DNA of 64,000 nt, taken from positions 2,046,001-2,110,000 of the forward strand of contig NZ_CP163518.1 of assembly GCF_041080625.1 (NCBI RefSeq), in the 5' to 3' direction. The notes below the pieces were generated by a model, which made no database searches, had not been told where the DNA came from, and saw only the letters and a list, made by a program, of their open reading frames with translations. Below are positions 7,094 to 16,006 of the stretch, in pieces; the stretch's first letter is position 1, and every line of letters begins with the position of its first letter. The position numbers and the translations under genes are program-made. The stretch is from Streptomyces sp. CG1. GTDB lineage: Bacteria; Actinomycetota; Actinomycetes; Streptomycetales; Streptomycetaceae.

Positions 7094-8284
7094 ATGGACC
7101 TGCTGAAGACGCTGGTGGACAAGGGGCTTCGGCGTGAGCTGCCGACCCGCGAGGAAGCGCTCGCCGTGCTGGCCACCTCTGACGACGATGTGCTCGATGT
7201 GGTGGCCGCGGCCGGAAAGGTGCGCCGGCACTGGTTCGGGCGACGGGTGAAACTCAACTATCTCGTCAACCTCAAGTCGGGCCTGTGCCCGGAGGACTGT
7301 TCCTACTGTTCCCAGCGGCTCGGCTCGAAGGCCGAGATCCTCAAGTACACCTGGCTCAAGCCGGAGGATGCCTCCCAGGCGGCCGCCGCCGGTCTCGCGG
7401 GCGGCGCCAAGCGGGTCTGCCTGGTGGCGAGCGGACGCGGCCCGACGGACCGGGACGTGGACCGGGTCTCGCAGACCATCAAGACGATCAAGGAGCAGAA
7501 CGAGCAGGTCGAGGTGTGTGCCTGCCTCGGTCTGCTCTCCGACGGCCAGGCCGAGCGGCTGCGCGAGGCGGGCGCGGACGCCTACAACCACAACCTCAAC
7601 ACCTCGGAGTCCACATACGGGGACATCACCACCACCCACACCTACGCCGACCGGGTGGACACGGTGAACAAGGCGCACGCGGCCGGCCTGTCCGCCTGCT
7701 CCGGTCTGATCGCGGGCATGGGCGAGAGCGACGAGGACCTGGTCGACGTGGTCTTCTCGCTGCGCGAGCTGGACCCGGACTCGGTGCCGGTCAACTTCCT
7801 CATCCCGTTCGAGGGCACCCCGCTGGCCAAGGAGTGGAACCTCACCCCGCAGCGCTGCCTCAGGATCCTCGCGATGGTCCGCTTCGTCTGCCCGGACGTG
7901 GAGGTCCGCATCGCGGGCGGCCGCGAGGTCCACCTGCGCACGATGCAGCCCCTCGCCCTGAACCTCGCCAACTCGATCTTCCTCGGCGACTACCTGACCA
8001 GCGAGGGCCAGGCCGGCAAGGCCGACCTGGAGATGATCGCCGACGCCGGGTTCGAGGTGGAGGGTGCCGGCGAGGTCACACTGCCCGAGCACCGGGCGAC
8101 GGCGGCCGCGGGTGGCTGCGGTTCGCACGAGAGCGCCGGATGCGGATCCGGATCCGGCTGCGGCTCGCACGAGGGGGCGGACGTGTGCGGTACGGCGGCC
8201 ACGCCGGCCGCTCAGGAGGCGCGCACCGACCTCGTCGCCGTCCGCCGCCGGGGTGCCGGAACGGACCTCGCGCCCAATGCCTGA
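7094..8284 (+). CDS. bioB: Biotin synthase with Cys-rich tail
   Basis: A 396-residue radical-SAM enzyme that inserts sulfur into dethiobiotin. The SAM-cluster motif is CPEDCSYC (Cys65, 69, 72); other conserved blocks are [16 protein letters not shown] and RIAGGRE. After the catalytic barrel ends (about residue 325) there is a non-catalytic tail with Cys342, 350, 356 and 365 and two Cys-Gly-Ser-His units, longer than the roughly 345-residue E. coli enzyme. The ATG at 7094 was chosen because the protein then starts just before the conserved region. It overlaps bioA by 8 bp. Confidence 0.95.
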   Translation: MDLLKTLVDKGLRRELPTREEALAVLATSDDDVLDVVAAAGKVRRHWFGRRVKLNYLVNLKSGLCPEDCSYCSQRLGSKAEILKYTWLKPEDASQAAAAGLAGGAKRVCLVASGRGPTDRDVDRVSQTIKTIKEQNEQVEVCACLGLLSDGQAERLREAGADAYNHNLNTSESTYGDITTTHTYADRVDTVNKAHAAGLSACSGLIAGMGESDEDLVDVVFSLRELDPDSVPVNFLIPFEGTPLAKEWNLTPQRCLRILAMVRFVCPDVEVRIAGGREVHLRTMQPLALNLANSIFLGDYLTSEGQAGKADLEMIADAGFEVEGAGEVTLPEHRATAAAGGCGSHESAGCGSGSGCGSHEGADVCGTAATPAAQEARTDLVAVRRRGAGTDLAPNA

Positions 8285-9566
8285 CCTGCCCGGCCTGAGC
8301 GTGCCCGAGCTGCTGGAGCTCGACCGACGGCATGTGTGGCACCCGTACGGCCCGATGCCCGGACGTACCGAGCCGCTGGTCGTGGAGTCGGCCGGCGGGG
8401 TCCGGCTGCGACTGGCCGATGGCTCGGGCGAGTTGGTGGACGGCATGTCGTCCTGGTGGTCGGCGATCCACGGCTACAACCACCCGGTCCTCAACGAGGC
8501 GGCGCACGAGCAGCTCGGGAGGATGAGCCATGTGATGTTCGGCGGGCTCACGCACGAGCCCGCCGTACGGCTCGCGAAGCGCCTTGTCGATATGTCACCA
8601 GAAGGTCTGGAGCACGTCTTCCTCGCCGACTCCGGTTCGGTGTCGGTCGAGGTCGCGGTGAAGATGTGCCTGCAGTACTGGCGCTCGCTCGGCCGGCCCG
8701 GCAAGCAGCGGCTGCTCACCTGGCGGGGCGGCTACCACGGCGACACCTGGCAGCCGATGTCGGTGTGCGACCCGGAGGGCGGGATGCACGGGCTGTGGTC
8801 CGGTGTGCTGCCGCGCCAGTTGTTCGCCGACGCGCCGCCCACGGAGTACGAGGAGTCGTACGCGGACCAGCTGCGGGAGCTGATCGGGCGGCACGCCGAC
8901 GAGCTGGCCGCGGTGATTGTGGAACCGGTCGTGCAGGGCGCGGGCGGGATGCGCTTCCACTCCCCCGCGTATCTGCGGGTGCTGCGCGAGGCGTGCGACG
9001 CGCACGACGTCCTGCTGGTGTTCGACGAGATCGCCACCGGTTTCGGCCGCACGGGCGCGCTGTTCGCGGCGGAGCACGCGGGTGTCACCCCGGATGTCAT
9101 GTGCCTGGGCAAGGCCCTGACCGGCGGCTATCTGACGCTGGCGGCCACGCTGTGCACGGCGCGGATCGCCGAGGGCATCTCGCGGGGCGAGGTGCCGGTG
9201 CTCGCGCACGGGCCGACGTTCATGGGCAACCCGCTGGCGGCCGCGGTGGCCTGCGCCTCGCTCGACCTGCTCCTGGGGCAGGACTGGCGGGCGGAGGTCA
9301 AGCGGATCGAGGCGGGTCTGTGGGAAGGGCTGTCGCCGGCCCGTGAGCTGCCCGGGGTACGGGACGTCCGTGTCCTCGGGGCGATCGGCGTCGTCCAGCT
9401 CGACCACGAGGTGGACATGACCGCGGCCACCGCAGCCGCCGTACGCGAGGGCGTCTGGCTGCGCCCGTTCCGTGATCTGGTCTACACGATGCCGCCGTAC
9501 ATCACCTCGGACGAGGACGTGGCACGGATCGCGCGCGCGGTCTGCGCTGCGGCGCGGGAGGGATGA
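8277..9566 (+). CDS. bioA: DAPA aminotransferase
   Basis: A 429-residue class III aminotransferase making 7,8-diaminopelargonate with SAM as amino donor. Motifs include the substrate-side [11 protein letters not shown], the PLP-binding [11 protein letters not shown] and the lysine segment GKALTGGYL. The start ATG at 8277 lies inside the last codons of bioB (8-bp overlap), implying translational coupling. The stop is one base before the bioD GTG. Confidence 0.95.
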   Translation: MPDLPGLSVPELLELDRRHVWHPYGPMPGRTEPLVVESAGGVRLRLADGSGELVDGMSSWWSAIHGYNHPVLNEAAHEQLGRMSHVMFGGLTHEPAVRLAKRLVDMSPEGLEHVFLADSGSVSVEVAVKMCLQYWRSLGRPGKQRLLTWRGGYHGDTWQPMSVCDPEGGMHGLWSGVLPRQLFADAPPTEYEESYADQLRELIGRHADELAAVIVEPVVQGAGGMRFHSPAYLRVLREACDAHDVLLVFDEIATGFGRTGALFAAEHAGVTPDVMCLGKALTGGYLTLAATLCTARIAEGISRGEVPVLAHGPTFMGNPLAAAVACASLDLLLGQDWRAEVKRIEAGLWEGLSPARELPGVRDVRVLGAIGVVQLDHEVDMTAATAAAVREGVWLRPFRDLVYTMPPYITSDEDVARIARAVCAAAREG

Positions 9567-9567
9567 C

Positions 9568-10284
9568 GTGCAGGTACTGGTGATCACGGGGACGGGCACG
9601 GAGGTCGGCAAGACCGTCACCACCGCCGCCGTCGCCGCCTCCGCGCTCGCGGCCGGACGCTCGGTGGCCGTGCTGAAGGCCGCCCAGACGGGTGTACGGC
9701 CGGACGAACGCGGGGACGCCGACGAGGTCGCGCGGCTCGCGGGTCGGGTGACGGCCGCCGAAGTCGCCCGCTATCCGGAGCCGTTGGCGCCGGGCACGGC
9801 GGCACGGCGGGCGGGCATGGTCCCGGTTCACCCGCACGACGTGGCCGAGCGGGCGGCCAAGCTGGCCGCAGAGCACGATCTGGTGGTGGTGGAGGGGGCG
9901 GGCGGGCTGCTCGTCCGGTTCGACGCGGCCGGCGGCACGCTGGCCGACGCGGCGGGGCTGCTCGGCGCGCCGGTGCTGGTCGTGGCCTCGGCCGGGCTCG
10001 GCACCCTGAACACCACGGAGCTGACGGCGCGCGAACTGCGGCGCCGGGAGCTGGAGTTGGCCGGCGTGGTCATCGGCAGCTGGCCCGACTCCCCCGACCT
10101 GGCCACCCGCTGCAACGTCGCCGATCTGCCGGAGGTCGCGGGAACTCCACTGCTGGGGGCGATTCCCGCCGGGGCGGGCGGTCTGTCACCGGCCGACTTC
10201 CGCAGGGCGGCGGGCAGCTGGCTCGCACCCCGGCTGGACGGGACGTGGGACGCGGAGGCGTTCCGGGTGCGAGCAGAGCCGTAG
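9568..10284 (+). CDS. bioD: Dethiobiotin synthetase
   Basis: A 238-residue ATP-dependent carboxylase that closes the ureido ring of dethiobiotin. The P-loop GTGTEVGKT (residues 8-16, Lys15), the substrate segment AAQTG and EGAGGLLVR are present. Start is GTG 9568, directly after the bioA stop; it is the last gene of the bioBAD operon. Length is typical. Confidence 0.95.
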   Translation: MQVLVITGTGTEVGKTVTTAAVAASALAAGRSVAVLKAAQTGVRPDERGDADEVARLAGRVTAAEVARYPEPLAPGTAARRAGMVPVHPHDVAERAAKLAAEHDLVVVEGAGGLLVRFDAAGGTLADAAGLLGAPVLVVASAGLGTLNTTELTARELRRRELELAGVVIGSWPDSPDLATRCNVADLPEVAGTPLLGAIPAGAGGLSPADFRRAAGSWLAPRLDGTWDAEAFRVRAEP

Positions 10285-10323
10285 GGGTGCGGGGCGCCGC
10301 CGGAGTGCGGGTGCGTCCGGGCC

Positions 10324-10373
10324 GGTCGCGCCCACGCGGCGGGGCCGCACGTCTGATGCAGTCCCGCGCCCCT
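10324..10373. repeat. Dispersed Streptomyces intergenic repeat, copy 1
   Basis: This 50-bp element contains a GCGGC / GCCGC hairpin and ends CCCGCGCCCCT. A close copy lies at 27051-27101. It follows bioD, so the hairpin may help end the bio operon transcript. Confidence 0.65.
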
Positions 10374-10467
10374 GAGGGCTGCAGGCGACGTCGGCCGGAG
10401 GAGTCGCGGGGGTGCCCCCGTCCTTTCTGGGGGACACTCACCGTAGGAACGTCCTCCGGGAGATGCC

Positions 10468-11160
10468 ATGCGACTGACGTCGGCCGTTTCCGGCAAGGTG
10501 ACGCGGAGTCCCGTCCACCATCCGCTGTTCGCTCGTTTCTATGCGCGGTACAGCGTGAGCGCTGAGACCCGGCTCGGTGTGGCCGGGCTGCGGGAGCGGC
10601 TGCTCGCCGGGCTGTCGGGGCGGGTGATCGAGATCGGTGCGGGCAACGGGCTGAACTTCTCGCACTATCCGGGGACCGTCGCGGAAGTCGTCGCGATCGA
10701 ACCGGAGCCGCTGCTCAGGCAGTTGGCCCTGGAGTCGGCGCTGCGTGCGCAGGTGCCGGTCGACGTGGTGCCGGGCGCCGCCGAGGCGCTGCCGGTCAAG
10801 AGCGAGGCGTTCGACGCGGCGGTGCTGTCCCTGGTGCTGTGCAGTGTGCGGGACGTGGCACGGGCGCTCGGCGAGGTACGGCGCGTGGTCAAGCCGGGCG
10901 GCCAGGTGCGGTTCTTCGAGCACGGGCTGGGCGGCGGCCGCCTGATGACGCTGACCCAGCGCACCCTGGACCGGACGGTGTGGCCCACCCTGACCGGCGG
11001 CTGCCATCTGTCCCGGCAGCCGGTGGCCGCGTTGCGCGCGGCCGGGTTCACCCTCGGCCCCCAGCGACCGGTGCTGTTGCCGGAGAGGGGGCCGGTACTG
11101 CCGTCCTCGTACTGCACACTCGGGGTCGCCTGGCGGCCGGAGGAGCCGGCCGCGCGCTGA
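10468..11160 (+). CDS. Class I SAM methyltransferase
   Basis: A 230-residue UbiE/Coq5-like methyltransferase. Motif I is VIEIGAGNG (about 53-61), the acidic ribose ligand is in VAIEPEP, and the later LSLVLCSV and VVKPGGQVRFFEH strands complete the fold. The HHPLFARFYARYS N-terminus is typical of small phospholipid- or quinone-type enzymes. The substrate cannot be read from sequence. It stands alone between bioD and a convergent toxin-antitoxin pair. Confidence 0.85.
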   Translation: MRLTSAVSGKVTRSPVHHPLFARFYARYSVSAETRLGVAGLRERLLAGLSGRVIEIGAGNGLNFSHYPGTVAEVVAIEPEPLLRQLALESALRAQVPVDVVPGAAEALPVKSEAFDAAVLSLVLCSVRDVARALGEVRRVVKPGGQVRFFEHGLGGGRLMTLTQRTLDRTVWPTLTGGCHLSRQPVAALRAAGFTLGPQRPVLLPERGPVLPSSYCTLGVAWRPEEPAAR

Positions 11161-11535
11161 TCACAGGCTCCAGCTGCGCAACTCGCGCGCGATGTCGTCC
11201 ACGTCGGCCGCGCCCTCCTTCACCAGCCGGGCGAGGTCGCGCACCTGCTCGGGTGAGGTGGCCACCTTCGCGCCGCTGGCGACGAGGTAGGCATAGGCGA
11301 CCGCCGAGGCGAACAGCGCGTTGGACCGCTCCAGCGCCGGCACGTGGATCAGCAGCTGGAGCAGGGCGGCGGCGCGGGCGTACGGGTCGTCGTACACGGG
11401 CACACCGAATATCTCGGCGCGGTGCCGGGCGACGGCGGCGACCAGCGCGCCCCAGTCGGTGACCTGCGGGTCCCCGGGCGTCTTCTGTTCGGCGAGCATG
11501 AGGAGCCAGGCGAGGTCGATGCTGAGCTCGTTCAA
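11161..11535 (-). CDS. Doc-like toxin with degenerate Fic motif
   Basis: A 124-residue all-helical protein that aligns by eye with Doc (ID-x-x-W-L-L opening, FGVPVYDDPYARAAALLQLL). The Fic/Doc active-site loop H-P-F-x-D-G-N-K-R is replaced by H-V-P-A-L-E-R-S-N-A, so only the leading His and a later Asn survive. Doc phosphorylates EF-Tu; with this loop the activity is uncertain. It sits 4 bp downstream of a ribbon-helix-helix antitoxin, and the pair is a recognisable Streptomyces type. Confidence 0.7.
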   Translation of the reverse strand: MNELSIDLAWLLMLAEQKTPGDPQVTDWGALVAAVARHRAEIFGVPVYDDPYARAAALLQLLIHVPALERSNALFASAVAYAYLVASGAKVATSPEQVRDLARLVKEGAADVDDIARELRSWSL

Positions 11536-11539
11536 GGGA

Positions 11540-11779
11540 TCAGCGGCCGTCCCCGGTGCGGGTGCCGCGGGTGTCGGTGAACTCCTCGGCGAACACGGAC
11601 TCGTACTGTTTCATGAAGTCGGCCGCGGCCTCGACGAACGTGCGGCCGGCCTCGCCGGTGTCCTGTCTGACCAGCTCTTCTATGTAGCGGTTGACGCTGA
11701 TGCCGCGGGCCAGGGCGCGTTCACGGGCCGCGCGGGCGGTGCCCTCGTCCACGCGCACATTCAGCTGGGTCTTCGCCAT
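11540..11779 (-). CDS. Ribbon-helix-helix antitoxin
   Basis: A 79-residue protein with an N-terminal RHH DNA-binding fold (TQLNVRVDEGTARAARERA, ISVNRYIEELV) and a C-terminal acidic toxin-binding tail (FMKQYESVFAEEF). It precedes the Doc-like gene, the usual antitoxin-first order. There is no ribosome site. A TAGCGT -10 box ends 6 bases before the ATG, so the mRNA is probably leaderless. Two GCTAGC palindromes overlap that promoter. Confidence 0.75.
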   Translation of the reverse strand: MAKTQLNVRVDEGTARAARERALARGISVNRYIEELVRQDTGEAGRTFVEAAADFMKQYESVFAEEFTDTRGTRTGDGR

Positions 11780-11784
11780 GCCTC

Positions 11785-11807
11785 GACGCTAGCGCCGGGA
11801 CGCTAGC
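11785..11807. promoter_or_regulatory. Two GACGCTAGC repeats over antitoxin promoter
   Basis: Direct copies of GACGCTAGC at 11785-11793 and 11799-11807, each with the GCTAGC palindrome, are spaced 14 bp. They cover the antitoxin -10 region and are a likely RHH autoregulatory operator. Confidence 0.5.
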
Positions 11808-11815
11808 AAAGGCAA

Positions 11816-11869
11816 GGGCGCACGGATGGCAGGGCAAGGGCGCACGGTCGGCACAGCGAGGGCGCACGG
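11816..11869. repeat. Three GGGCGCACGG repeats at 22-bp spacing
   Basis: Identical 10-bp units begin at 11816, 11838 and 11860, exactly two helical turns apart. A TACGCT -10 box for the ABC operon lies at 11898-11903, putting the units at about -90, -68 and -46. This is the geometry of an activator binding one face of the helix. Confidence 0.6.
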
Positions 11870-11941
11870 AAGGGCTGCGCCGGGTCGGTGTGTCCCTTAC
11901 GCTCGCCCGGGACGGGCGGTTCCGGCGACCGGGAGGCGGTC

Positions 11942-12772
11942 TTGTCCACACCTGCTGCACTGCACGCGCCGGAAGGCGCCGTCGCGGCCCGCGCCCGCGG
12001 GCTCACCAAGGCGTACGGCTCCGGCGAGACGGCCGTCATCGCCCTGGACTCGGTGGACGTCGACATCGCGCGCGGCCGTTTCACCGCCGTGATGGGGCCG
12101 TCGGGGTCCGGGAAGTCCACGCTGATGCACTGTCTGGCCGGGCTCGACACGGTGTCGGCCGGCCAGGTGTGGCTGGGCGGCACCGAGATCACCGGGTTGA
12201 GGGAACGGGAGCTGACCCGGCTGAGGCGCGACCGGGTCGGGTTCATGTTCCAGTCGTTCAACCTCATCCCGACGCTGACGGCCGCCGAGAACATCACCCT
12301 GCCCATGGACATCGCGGGCCGCAAGCCCGACGAGCAGTGGCTGCGGCAGGTCATCGACACGCTCGGCCTGCGCGACCGGCTGAAGCACCGGCCCGCCCAG
12401 CTCTCCGGCGGTCAGCAGCAGCGGGTGGCGTGCGCGCGGGCGCTGGCCTCCCGGCCGGAGCTGATCTTCGCCGACGAGCCGACCGGCAACCTCGACTCGC
12501 GGGCCGGCCTCGAGGTGCTGGGCTTCCTGCGAAGCGCGGTGGACGATCTCGGGCAGACGGTCGTCATGGTCACCCACGACCCCGGCGCCGCCGCCCACTC
12601 CGACCTGGTGCTCTTCCTGGGCGACGGGCGGATCGTGGACGGGATGGAACGGCCGACGGCGGAGGCGGTACTGGAACGCATGCACCTCTTTACTGGGGGA
12701 CACCCCCAGACCCCCTGGTTCGATGTCGTCCGGGACCGGCTCGGCGACGACAGCACCGCCCTGGAGGACTGA
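11942..12772 (+). CDS. ABC exporter ATPase, MacB/LolD type
   Basis: A 276-residue ATP-binding subunit. Walker A GPSGSGKST, Q-loop FQSFNLIPTL, signature LSGGQQQRVA, Walker B LIFADEPTGNLD and the H-loop VTHD are all intact. Start TTG at 11942 follows GGGAGG by 5 bases and gives the conventional N-terminus; an upstream Met has no ribosome site. The FtsX-like permease begins 5 bp after the stop. Such pairs export lipophilic compounds or peptides, or act mechanically in the envelope. Confidence 0.9.
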   Translation: MSTPAALHAPEGAVAARARGLTKAYGSGETAVIALDSVDVDIARGRFTAVMGPSGSGKSTLMHCLAGLDTVSAGQVWLGGTEITGLRERELTRLRRDRVGFMFQSFNLIPTLTAAENITLPMDIAGRKPDEQWLRQVIDTLGLRDRLKHRPAQLSGGQQQRVACARALASRPELIFADEPTGNLDSRAGLEVLGFLRSAVDDLGQTVVMVTHDPGAAAHSDLVLFLGDGRIVDGMERPTAEAVLERMHLFTGGHPQTPWFDVVRDRLGDDSTALED

Positions 12773-12776
12773 CCCG

Positions 12777-15347
12777 GTGCTCAAGGCGACCCTGAGGAGT
12801 CTCCTCGCACACAAGGGGCGGCTCGCGCTGTCCGCGCTGGCCGTGATCCTGTCCGTGGCGTTCGTCGCGGGCAGCCTGATCTTCTCCGACACCGTCACCC
12901 GCACGTTCGACCGGCTCTTCGCCTCCACCGCCGCCGATGTGACGGTCCAGCCGAAGCAGCAGGATCTGCGGTCGGCCCGGGTGAGCGGTGCGGTGCAGAC
13001 CCTGCCCGCCGCGCTGCGGGACCGGGTGGCGAAGGTCGAGGGGGTCGCGGCGGCCCGCGCCGAGGTGTCGGTGCAGAACGCCGTCGTGGTCGACAGCCAC
13101 AACAACTCCGTCGGCCCGACCACCGGCGCCCCGACCATAGCCATGGCCTGGCACCTGACCGACCGGAGCCCGGTGAGGCTCACCTCCGGCCGTGCGCCGC
13201 GCGGTGCGGGCGAGGCGCTGCTGGACGCCGACACGGCCGGCAAGAAGCACGTAGGGATCGGCGACACGCTGACCGTGCAGGCACAGCCGGGCACCTTCCG
13301 GGTACGGGTCGTCGGCATCGCCACGTTCACCACCACCAACCCCGGTGCGGCCCTGGTGTTCCTGGACCCGGCGGTGGCGGGCCGCGAGCTGCTGGGGTCG
13401 GCCGCGCAGGCGACCAGCATCACGGCGGACGCGGTGCACGGGGTGTCCGACGCGGAGCTCAAGCGCCGGATCGGCGCGGCGATCGGCACCGGCACCTACG
13501 ACCTGAAGACCGCGAACGAACAGGCCAAATCGGCGGCGGCCAGCCTCGGCGCGTTCCTGGACGTCATCAAGTACGTGATGCTGGGCTTCGCCGGTGTCGC
13601 GCTCCTCGTGGGCGTGTTCCTCATCGTCAACACCTTCTCCATGCTGATCGCCCAGCGCACCCGGGAACTGGGCCTGCTGCGGGCACTCGGCGCGGACCGG
13701 CGGCAGGTGCGGCGCTCGGTGCTCACGGAGGCGCTGCTGCTCGGGCTGGCCGGTTCGACGCTCGGCCTCGCGGCCGGGATCGGGCTGGCGCTCGCACTGA
13801 TCCGGCTGATGACCGCGTTCGGGATGAATCTGAAGGCCACGGAGATGGTCATCGGCTGGGGCACGCCCGTCGCGGCGTACGTCGTCGGTGTCGGCGTCAC
13901 CTTCGTGGCCGCGTATCTGCCCGCCCGGCGCGCCGCGGCGGTGTCGCCCATGGCGGCACTCGCGGATGCCGAAGTCGCCGGTGTGGGCAAGCCGTTGAAG
14001 GTGCGGGCCGTCGTCGGCGGGGTGGTCGGGGCGGCCGGCGCGGCGGCGCTGGCCGGGTGCGCGGCGGCCACGAAGACCGCGCAGGCGGCCTCGCTGCTCG
14101 GGCTCGGGGTGGCCCTGACGCTGATCGCGGCCGTCGTCGCCGGTCCGCTGCTGGTGCGGCCGGTGATCCGGGTGCTGGGCGCGGCCTTCCCCGCGCTGTT
14201 CGGCCCGGTCGGCCGGATGAGCCAGCGCAACGCCCTGCGCAATCCGCGCCGTACCGGCGCCACGGCCGCCGCGCTGATGGTGGGGCTCGCCCTGGTGGGC
14301 GGCATGTCGGTGGCGAGCGCCTCGATGTCCGCGTCGTTCGACCAGCAGATCGACAAGAACCTCGGCGCCGACTTCATCGTCCAGAACACCAACTTCGTCC
14401 CGTTCACCAAGGAGGTGCGGGACGCCGTGGCGGCGACGCACGGCGTGGGGCTCGTCGTACCGCAGCGGCTAACCCAGGTCGCCGTACGGCTGCCGGACGG
14501 CGACCGGGTTCAGACCGCCGCCGCCGCGTACGGCCCGCGGCTCGACGATGTCGTGCACATCAGTTACGCGCAGGGCGGTTCGGCGGCCGCGCTGGCGGAC
14601 GGTCATCTGGCCATGGACGCCGACTTCGCCCGGAACCACGGCGTGCGCGTCGGCAGCGTCCTGCCGGTCGAGTTCCCGGGCGGGCGGCACACCGAGCTGA
14701 CCGTCAAAGCGCTCACCGGCCAGGACACGGCGGACGGGTTCGGCGCCCAGGGCGGCCTCTACTTCGGCCTCGCGACCCTGGAGAAATACCTGCCGGACGC
14801 GCAGGACTCCGTCCTCTACGTCAACGCGGCCCGCGGCACCGCACCGAAGGACCTGCGCCCTCGCCTGGAACGGGCACTCAAGCCGTTCCCCCAGGTCCAG
14901 GTGCGCAACCAGACCGACTACAAGCAACTGGTCCACGACCAGATCGCCGTCCTGCTGTACCTGGTGTACGCGCTGCTCGGGCTGGCCATCGTCATCGCCG
15001 TGCTCGGCGTGGTCAACACCCTCGCGCTGTCGGTGGTGGAGCGGACCCGCGAGATCGGGCTGCTGCGCGCGATCGGGCTGGGGCGGCGGCAGTTGCGGCG
15101 GATGATCCGGCTGGAGTCGGTGGTGATCGCGGTGTTCGGCGCGGTCCTCGGGCTGGGGCTGGGGCTCGTCTGGGGCGTGTGCATGCAGCGAGTGCTGGCC
15201 CTGCGCGGGCTGACGGCGCTGGCGTTCCCCTGGACCACGATCGTCGCCGTCGTGCTCGGCTCGGCGGTGGTCGGCGTGGTGGCGGCTCTGCTGCCGGCGC
15301 TGCGGGCGTCCCGGATGAACGTGCTGGCGGCGATCGCCCACGAGTGA
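12777..15347 (+). CDS. FtsX-like ABC permease, double domain
   Basis: An 856-residue permease with an N-terminal membrane helix, a large extracytoplasmic domain and two FtsX membrane blocks (about 265-410 and 710-856), giving roughly 8-10 helices. Both blocks carry the R-T-R-E-[LI]-G-L-L-R-A-[LI]-G motif (QRTRELGLLRALGADRRQ, ERTREIGLLRAIGLGRRQ). The start is GTG 12777. With the preceding ATPase it forms a complete exporter. No substrate gene is nearby. Confidence 0.9.
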   Translation: MLKATLRSLLAHKGRLALSALAVILSVAFVAGSLIFSDTVTRTFDRLFASTAADVTVQPKQQDLRSARVSGAVQTLPAALRDRVAKVEGVAAARAEVSVQNAVVVDSHNNSVGPTTGAPTIAMAWHLTDRSPVRLTSGRAPRGAGEALLDADTAGKKHVGIGDTLTVQAQPGTFRVRVVGIATFTTTNPGAALVFLDPAVAGRELLGSAAQATSITADAVHGVSDAELKRRIGAAIGTGTYDLKTANEQAKSAAASLGAFLDVIKYVMLGFAGVALLVGVFLIVNTFSMLIAQRTRELGLLRALGADRRQVRRSVLTEALLLGLAGSTLGLAAGIGLALALIRLMTAFGMNLKATEMVIGWGTPVAAYVVGVGVTFVAAYLPARRAAAVSPMAALADAEVAGVGKPLKVRAVVGGVVGAAGAAALAGCAAATKTAQAASLLGLGVALTLIAAVVAGPLLVRPVIRVLGAAFPALFGPVGRMSQRNALRNPRRTGATAAALMVGLALVGGMSVASASMSASFDQQIDKNLGADFIVQNTNFVPFTKEVRDAVAATHGVGLVVPQRLTQVAVRLPDGDRVQTAAAAYGPRLDDVVHISYAQGGSAAALADGHLAMDADFARNHGVRVGSVLPVEFPGGRHTELTVKALTGQDTADGFGAQGGLYFGLATLEKYLPDAQDSVLYVNAARGTAPKDLRPRLERALKPFPQVQVRNQTDYKQLVHDQIAVLLYLVYALLGLAIVIAVLGVVNTLALSVVERTREIGLLRAIGLGRRQLRRMIRLESVVIAVFGAVLGLGLGLVWGVCMQRVLALRGLTALAFPWTTIVAVVLGSAVVGVVAALLPALRASRMNVLAAIAHE

Positions 15348-15428
15348 CAGGCCCCGGAGCGGCTGCGCGAGGAGTCCGCATGGTGGAAACCCCCGCACGG
15401 AACACGCATCCGGTGATGCCATGATCAC

Positions 15429-15854
15429 ATGACTGACCTGTCTGTACGTCCGGCAGCGCACGACGACCTCGACCGCGTCCTCGCCTTCTGGAAGACGGCC
15501 GCCGAAGGCACCAGCATCAGCGACGACCGGACCGGGGTGGAGCGGCTGGTGCACCGCGATCCCGAGGCCCTGATCCTCGCCGAGCGGGAGGGTGAGCTGG
15601 TCGGCACGGTGATCGCCGGCTTCGACGGCTGGCGCTGCCATCTGTACCGGCTCGCGGTGCATCCGGAGCGGCGCCGGCAGGGGATCGGCTCGGCGCTGCT
15701 GGCGGCCGCCGAGGAGCGGTTCGTACGGCTCGGCGGGCGGCGTGCGGACGCGATGGTGCTGGTCCGCAACGAGCGGGCGCAGCACGCCTGGAGCGCGGCC
15801 GGATACGGCCCGGAGGAGCACTGGCGGCGCTGGGTGAAGCCGCTCACCGACTGA
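15429..15854 (+). CDS. GNAT acetyltransferase
   Basis: A 141-residue single GNAT domain. The acetyl-CoA loop reads RRRQGIGSALL (consensus R/Q-x-x-G-x-G/A), followed by the C-terminal AQHAWSAAGYGPEEHWRRW strand-helix typical of RimI-like enzymes. The substrate is unknown. It stands alone between the ABC exporter and the CorC-like pair. Confidence 0.88.
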   Translation: MTDLSVRPAAHDDLDRVLAFWKTAAEGTSISDDRTGVERLVHRDPEALILAEREGELVGTVIAGFDGWRCHLYRLAVHPERRRQGIGSALLAAAEERFVRLGGRRADAMVLVRNERAQHAWSAAGYGPEEHWRRWVKPLTD

Positions 15855-15966
15855 GACACCGAACCCTCTTTGCTGATCCTTTACTATTGAGGGAGCACTC
15901 GGTCCTCCATGAAAGGTTGTGAGCGTCCGCCCATGGGCGAGCCTCCCAGTCCGCGCCACCGCGCGT

Positions 15967-15997
15967 CCCGTCCGGCCCTGTCCGATCATGGGACGGG
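15967..15997 (+). promoter_or_regulatory. Hairpin at the ribosome site of CNNM gene
   Basis: A 7-bp stem (CCCGTCC / GGACGGG) with a 17-nt loop ends 9 bases before ATG 16007 and overlaps the G-rich ribosome site. It could regulate translation. The leader of about 110 nt upstream shows no riboswitch class that I recognise. Confidence 0.35.
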
Positions 15998-16006
15998 GGT
16001 GACGCG

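Noticed and set aside
15855..16006. M-box or other magnesium riboswitch before the CNNM gene
   Set aside because: Only a local hairpin is visible; none of the M-box or ykoK conserved blocks could be found.
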